NCBI GenBank assembly: GCA_016710765.1
Contig: JADJUJ010000010.1
Span: 124,001-188,000 of the forward strand
Length of the DNA: 64,000 nt
Direction of reading: 5' to 3'
DNA from: Lewinellaceae bacterium
GTDB lineage: Bacteria > Bacteroidota > Bacteroidia > Chitinophagales > Saprospiraceae
A program made the translations under genes and the position numbers. The notes beneath the pieces are model-generated. The model worked only from the letters and a program-made list of their open reading frames with translations. It had not been told where the DNA came from and made no database searches. How positions within the stretch are numbered: the stretch's first letter is position 1; each line of letters starts with the position of its first letter. Positions 59,912 through 64,000 of the stretch are shown here, one piece after another.

Positions 59912-61189
59912 TTAAAACATCTGACTCATCAAAATATAAACCACTGCACCGGAAAAATAGCCAATAATGGCCCAGATGCTGATCTTGCGCAGGTACCACA
60001 TAAAATTGATTTTTTCTAGGCCCATGGCTGCCACGCCGGCAGCGGAGCCAATGATCAGGGCGCTACCGCCCGTTCCGGCACAATAGGCCAGGAAGGACCA
60101 GAAGTAATGGTCGGTGGGGAACTGGTCCATAGAATACATACCCTGGGCTGCAGCCACCAGGGGCACGTTGTCGACAATAGCCGACAGCATACCAATGATC
60201 AGCCCCACCACCGTAATATTGCCCACGGTTCGGTCGAGCGCTTCAGCCACCTGCCGAAGCACACCGTTACTTTGCAGCGCAGAAATTGCGATCAGAATGC
60301 CTAAAAAGAAGAGAATGCTGGGAGTATCAATCTTACGCAAGGCGTGGACAACCGATCGGGTGCCCTTTTCTATTTCGTCTTTCCCTGAATGGATCATTTC
60401 GGTCACCACCCACATGATACCCAGTCCGAGCAGGATACCCATGAATGGCGGCAGATGGGTAATGGTTTTATAAACCGGCACGAACAACAGGGCGCCAACG
60501 CCGATAAAAAATACAGCCTTGCGCTCAAAGGGCGTGGAGCGGGTCAGGTTATCCGATTTTTTCTTTGCTGGGGTAGTTACATGGCCTTTCAACTTAGCAC
60601 TAAAGAGCAACAAGGGAACGGCCAGACAAACGACAGAGGGCAGGAACGTTTTGGCCACAATGTTGCCGGCGCTAATCTGTCCGCCAATCCAAAGCATGGT
60701 GGTGGTAACGTCGCCCAGTGGCGACCATGCTCCACCGGCATTCGCGGCTATCACAACCATACCGGCGAACAACAGGCGGTCTTCCTTGTCGTCAATCAGT
60801 TTTCGCAACAGGCTAACGATCACGATGGTTGTCGTAAGGTTGTCCAGTATGGCTGAGAGGAAAAAAGTGACCACGCTCAGCATGATCATCAGTTTGCGCT
60901 TGCTGGTGGTATTGATCCGCTCGGTAATCATCTCAAAACCATCGTGCGCATCGATCAGCTCGACAATGGTCATAGCGCTCAACAGAAAAAAGAGGATACC
61001 GGAAATTTCCCCCATGTGTTCATCCAGCTGATGAATGACGGTATGGGAATCGCTACTGTTCAGTATATAAATCGACCAGCACAAAACCCCGGTAATGAGT
61101 GCGCTGGCGGCCTTATCGATGCGCAAGGGATGTTCCAGTGCAATGGCAGCATAGCCCAGAATAAATACAACAATGATCAACCACTCCAT
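59912..61189 (-). CDS. nhaD: NhaD-family sodium:proton antiporter
   Basis: 425 residues with about 12 membrane helices. Conserved sections include FFLSAILDNLTTTIVIVSLLR, GGAWSPLGDVTTTMLW and IVDNVPLVAAAQGMY, with the ion-site acidic residues in DN and the two-domain repeat of the IT superfamily. It exchanges Na+ (or Li+) for H+ at the inner membrane. It is common in marine and halotolerant Bacteroidota, though it does not prove a marine source. Frame intact. Confidence 0.9.
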   Translation of the reverse strand: MEWLIIVVFILGYAAIALEHPLRIDKAASALITGVLCWSIYILNSSDSHTVIHQLDEHMGEISGILFFLLSAMTIVELIDAHDGFEMITERINTTSKRKLMIMLSVVTFFLSAILDNLTTTIVIVSLLRKLIDDKEDRLLFAGMVVIAANAGGAWSPLGDVTTTMLWIGGQISAGNIVAKTFLPSVVCLAVPLLLFSAKLKGHVTTPAKKKSDNLTRSTPFERKAVFFIGVGALLFVPVYKTITHLPPFMGILLGLGIMWVVTEMIHSGKDEIEKGTRSVVHALRKIDTPSILFFLGILIAISALQSNGVLRQVAEALDRTVGNITVVGLIIGMLSAIVDNVPLVAAAQGMYSMDQFPTDHYFWSFLAYCAGTGGSALIIGSAAGVAAMGLEKINFMWYLRKISIWAIIGYFSGAVVYILMSQMF

Positions 61190-61310
61190 ATAGTCTTGTT
61201 TTTCGTTTCAGGCAAAGAAAAATAAAATATTGAAAAACCGGCAACAAACCACGAACAGGATGCGGATTTATGCCGGATTTAGCAAGACGGCTGTTTGCCT
61301 TGCACCATAA

Positions 61311-61348
61311 ACACAGGCGGCATGCGATTGCTTGCATGCCGCTTGTGT
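61311..61348 (-). terminator. Hairpin downstream of the cytochrome gene
   Basis: ACACAGGCGGCATGC pairs with GCATGCCGCTTGTGT (one G-T pair). It lies between the cytochrome gene and nhaD and probably ends the cytochrome transcript. Confidence 0.65.
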
Positions 61349-61432
61349 AGGTTATTTCTGAAAAACTGGGTCAGAACTTTCTGCCCATCTGGTCTTTGAA
61401 ATGTTGCCAAAAATCAATGGCTAATACCCAAA

Positions 61433-62770
61433 TTAGTCACAGCCAAGATCTTGTTTGGAAATCGGGTCGTTGTTTGGGAAACAGAATCCTGACAACACAC
61501 GTTCGGGTACATAACGCACCAGATTAGGGTCGCGCAGACCATCACGAAGGAAGGATTCCAAATCTTTCATTTCAGCCTCAGAGAGGTTGAGGGGTTGGAA
61601 ATAATGGGAAATCTGAGAAGAAGGCACCCGTGAATTTTCCGGTTGGGCATTGTTAAAATAATGAACAACCTCACTCAGCGTATTTTTACTGCTGCCATGG
61701 AAATATGGACCACCATCACCCATGTTGTACAACTGGGGTACACGAAAGCGATACATGTCTTCTGTTTTACCCGTAAAGCCACCCCGGCCAAGGTTTCTGC
61801 GATCACTGATGTTGGTTTTTAACCCGCCATTTTCAAACAGGTCTTCAACACCAACAGCGTGAAACTCCATGGAACCTAAGTTGGGCTCATAATGGCAGCG
61901 ATAACATCCGGCTTTTCCAAAAAACAGCAGGGCGCCGCGTTTTTGCTCATCCAGCATGGCATCGTAATTGCCTTTCAGCCACATTTGAAAGGGTGCTTCG
62001 CTGCACAAAAGTATGCGCAGATAAGCGGAAATGGCAAAACTGGCGGTTTTACGGGTGTAGCGCTCCGCTTCCGGTACATCCGGAAAAGCCGCATCGAAAT
62101 ATTGTTTGTAACCATAAAACTCCACCAATTCCTTGTTGATGAGTAACCGGTGGACTTTTAATCCTTCTATGTTTTGACCTTCCAGGGAACCAAGCCGCTC
62201 GTTGTTGATGGCTGTCGATGGGTCAAAAATGCCCCACATACTTTCTGTGCCCACATTTACGCCATCTTGCCCAAAGGAGCCATTCCACATCGAATTGGTC
62301 ACGTAGGCGGTATTGATTACCGCCAGCGGGCGGGCGCCTTGCGCGTCAATCTCGGCGTCGAGATAATCCAGGCGCTTGGTGCGGCCTTCGCCATTTTGGC
62401 CAAAGCCATAGGCGCCATCGGCAATGCCTTGCATGCGGTTGGGCCGGAACCCGGCGGCAGGTATATGACAAGAGGAGCAAGAAAAAGTGGCCATGCCACT
62501 GGTATGCTTTGCCTCCACGGCAAAAGCAGACTCGTAAAACAACATGGTGCCCAAATCAACCTTCGCCTTTGTAATAGGGTTAACAGGAGATTGAGGTATG
62601 TTGGAATAATCTGTGGATGCCGGGAATATATAGTAGTCTAGGCTGCCCGTTGCTGCTCTGCTGGCAATAACACGCTCTAAATCCTGGTCGAGGTTCGTGA
62701 CCAGGGCATCGTGTTTACAGGCCCAAAAAATTATGCCGGCCATGGCGGCTAATATGTAGACTTTTTTCAT
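61433..62770 (-). CDS. Di-heme cytochrome c peroxidase family lipoprotein (MauG/CcpA-like)
   Basis: 445 residues. The signal has a lipobox with Cys18 (IIFWACKH), so the protein is probably lipidated. Two c-type heme motifs: C98-S-S-C101-H102 (FSCSSCHIPA) and C289-Y-R-C292-H293 (GCYRCHYEP), with conserved parts around them typical for the CcpA/MauG family. It reduces hydrogen peroxide, or takes part in electron transfer, in the periplasm. A hairpin follows. Frame intact. Confidence 0.9.
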   Translation of the reverse strand: MKKVYILAAMAGIIFWACKHDALVTNLDQDLERVIASRAATGSLDYYIFPASTDYSNIPQSPVNPITKAKVDLGTMLFYESAFAVEAKHTSGMATFSCSSCHIPAAGFRPNRMQGIADGAYGFGQNGEGRTKRLDYLDAEIDAQGARPLAVINTAYVTNSMWNGSFGQDGVNVGTESMWGIFDPSTAINNERLGSLEGQNIEGLKVHRLLINKELVEFYGYKQYFDAAFPDVPEAERYTRKTASFAISAYLRILLCSEAPFQMWLKGNYDAMLDEQKRGALLFFGKAGCYRCHYEPNLGSMEFHAVGVEDLFENGGLKTNISDRRNLGRGGFTGKTEDMYRFRVPQLYNMGDGGPYFHGSSKNTLSEVVHYFNNAQPENSRVPSSQISHYFQPLNLSEAEMKDLESFLRDGLRDPNLVRYVPERVLSGFCFPNNDPISKQDLGCD

Positions 62771-63247
62771 GCGATTAATCTTGTTGCATTAGAGACTTCA
62801 GGCGAAGCGGGATTAAAAGAAAACATGGTCAGACAGTTGTGCTAACGCAAAATTCAGGCCACTCTTGAAAATGGCTGCAAATTGATGTGCAAAATTGATG
62901 AAAAAAAACGGCATTTTCAAATGAGCACCATAGGTTTAATGATATTCTAAGAAATTTAGACGATTTCTAATGTTATACTCGAAATAAAGTGGTTTGCGAA
63001 TGCTCACTTGTCCTCAGCCCTCCTGGCTGCGTTATAAATACGCGCCGATGCGCTGCATCGTCTGTGTTTTATGCCTTGCCATTAGAACTGATGACTGCGC
63101 GATTATTTTCGCAAACCACTTTACTTCGAGTATACTTTAGGCCGAGGTTAATTTGCAGACCAACGCCCGGCGCTTGTTAATTGACTCCTTCCTGCTCCAG
63201 CCAGGAACCTGGCGCAGTCATATCTGATCAAACCTGAGGCTTGTTGT
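62771..63247. other. Intergenic region of 477 bp
   Basis: Upstream of the cytochrome gene and downstream of the antiporter gene, both on the minus strand. It contains MITE copy 2 (62976-63132). No gene or clear promoter was seen in the rest. Confidence 0.6.
62976..63132 (-). mobile_element. 157-bp MITE, copy 2, intergenic
   Basis: Same length and terminal repeats as copy 1 but in opposite orientation, differing at four internal positions, and flanked by TA on both sides. It is placed between genes here, so it shows no obvious damage. Confidence 0.9.
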
Positions 63248-64000
63248 TCATGAAACATTGGGAGAATCAGCAATGTCCAGGGGCCGGTCGCGATACAACA
63301 GCGCACCCAGCATCATGATCAATCCGGTAGCCAGGATGACGAAAAACAGCACCCCTTCATCAAAAGCCTCAATGCGCAACCTATCCGGAATTTTGTAAAA
63401 CAACAAAATGGTAATGAGGCCCCTGGGAATATACAGCAACTCTGGCATGAGGGAATACTTGTGCAAAATCCGTAGATAAACAAAACGGAGCGTTAGCAGC
63501 CCTGCAACAATCAGGGTACCCAAAAGCAAAACATTTTGGTCCTGCATAAAAACAAGGTTGATGTTGTAACCAAAAATGACAAAAAAGAAGGTCCTGATGA
63601 GAAAGGAACTTTCAGCGGTAATCGAAATGAGAAATTCCCGCACGTTATCAACACTTTCATCTGAAAAGTACTGCTTAAGGGGCCGCCATTTCAGCAGTTC
63701 CCAGTTGTTGACGACCAATCCGAACATCAGGATGGTAATCAGGGAGGGCAGGCCCATCAATTTCCCTCCAACATAAATCACAATGAGCACCGCGAAGGTG
63801 AGAAAGAATTTGATGTTGATGCGGTTGTTGATCAGCAATAGCATCAGCATAAAACAAACGCCTACCGAAAGCACCAGCGCCACAATGATGCTGCTGCCAA
63901 ACCACAACACATCCTTGCCGGTAATGCTACCATTTGCTGTAAAAAAATTGAAGACCATAATCCCAATTACGTCGGAAAAAGAGGCCTCATAAATCAAAAA
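63248..64000 (-). CDS. Cation:proton antiporter (CPA family), N-terminal part outside window
   Basis: The frame is open at the right edge, so only about the last 250 residues are present. At least six membrane helices are visible (ALVLSVGVCFMLMLLLINN, FFLTFAVLIVIYVGGKLMG, LITILMFGLVVNN, FLIRTFFFVIFGYNI, LLLGTLIVAGLLTLRFVYLR, LFFVILATGLIMMLGALLY). ASFSDVIGIMVFNFF near the start matches the family's acidic helix. The protein would exchange Na+ or K+ for H+ at the inner membrane. Confidence 0.8.
   Translation of the reverse strand, partial: FLIYEASFSDVIGIMVFNFFTANGSITGKDVLWFGSSIIVALVLSVGVCFMLMLLLINNRINIKFFLTFAVLIVIYVGGKLMGLPSLITILMFGLVVNNWELLKWRPLKQYFSDESVDNVREFLISITAESSFLIRTFFFVIFGYNINLVFMQDQNVLLLGTLIVAGLLTLRFVYLRILHKYSLMPELLYIPRGLITILLFYKIPDRLRIEAFDEGVLFFVILATGLIMMLGALLYRDRPLDIADSPNVS

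Noticed and set aside
62989..63180. Open frame inside the MITE copies
   Set aside because: The frame is present in both copies only because the MITE sequence is nearly identical; it reads through the inverted repeats and has no start context.

Overview
This window comes from a Bacteroidota chromosome, most likely of the Saprospiria type; the genus cannot be told from the sequence. The pointers are gliding and type IX secretion genes (a SprE/PorW-like TPR protein, gldG, gldE), several secreted proteins with type A C-terminal sorting domains, a mutY-ssb-gldE cluster, and TTTG-N19-TAnnTTTG promoters. No tRNA, rRNA, CRISPR array or phage was found.

Layout. 1-15.2 kb: the end of a SprE/PorW-like gene, a beta-barrel protein, a double amidohydrolase, a ribbon-helix-helix/SPFH pair, a DUF5686-type protein, fumarylacetoacetase, two T9SS cargo proteins and a HAD phosphatase. 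15.2-31.1 kb: a possible 22-residue peptide, a sodium:solute symporter, an operon of alpha/beta hydrolase, PrsW-like protease and DUF5682 protein, secreted M28 and S9 peptidases, rlmN and two VWA-type envelope proteins. 31.3-46.8 kb: gldG, a small monooxygenase, gldE-ssb-mutY, an LVIVD-repeat T9SS protein, a PIG-L deacetylase, an M49 peptidase and methylmalonyl-CoA mutase. 47-49.7 kb: two tandem paralogous small membrane proteins and an OmpA-family protein. 49.7-58.2 kb: an accessory island with one near-complete IS66 element, at least five IS66 remnants, a 157-bp MITE inside a gene, truncated genes and a poor-quality poly-G stretch. 58.3-64 kb: hemN, nhaD, a di-heme cytochrome c peroxidase, a second MITE copy and the end of a cation:proton antiporter.

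Many otherwise intact genes are split by one- or two-base shifts, usually at homopolymers, with conserved protein continuing in the next frame. This looks like uncorrected indel error in the assembly rather than gene decay, so such genes are given as single features with the break noted. True damage is best supported for the MITE-interrupted gene at 55667-57510 and for the genes cut by IS66 ends.

I did not find a convincing new multi-gene system. The observations most worth following are the MITE whose removal restores a reading frame exactly, the paired inverted arrays of telomere-like GGGTTTAGGG repeats, the candidate 22-residue membrane peptide, the orphan DUF5682 operon and the tandem membrane-protein paralogues.
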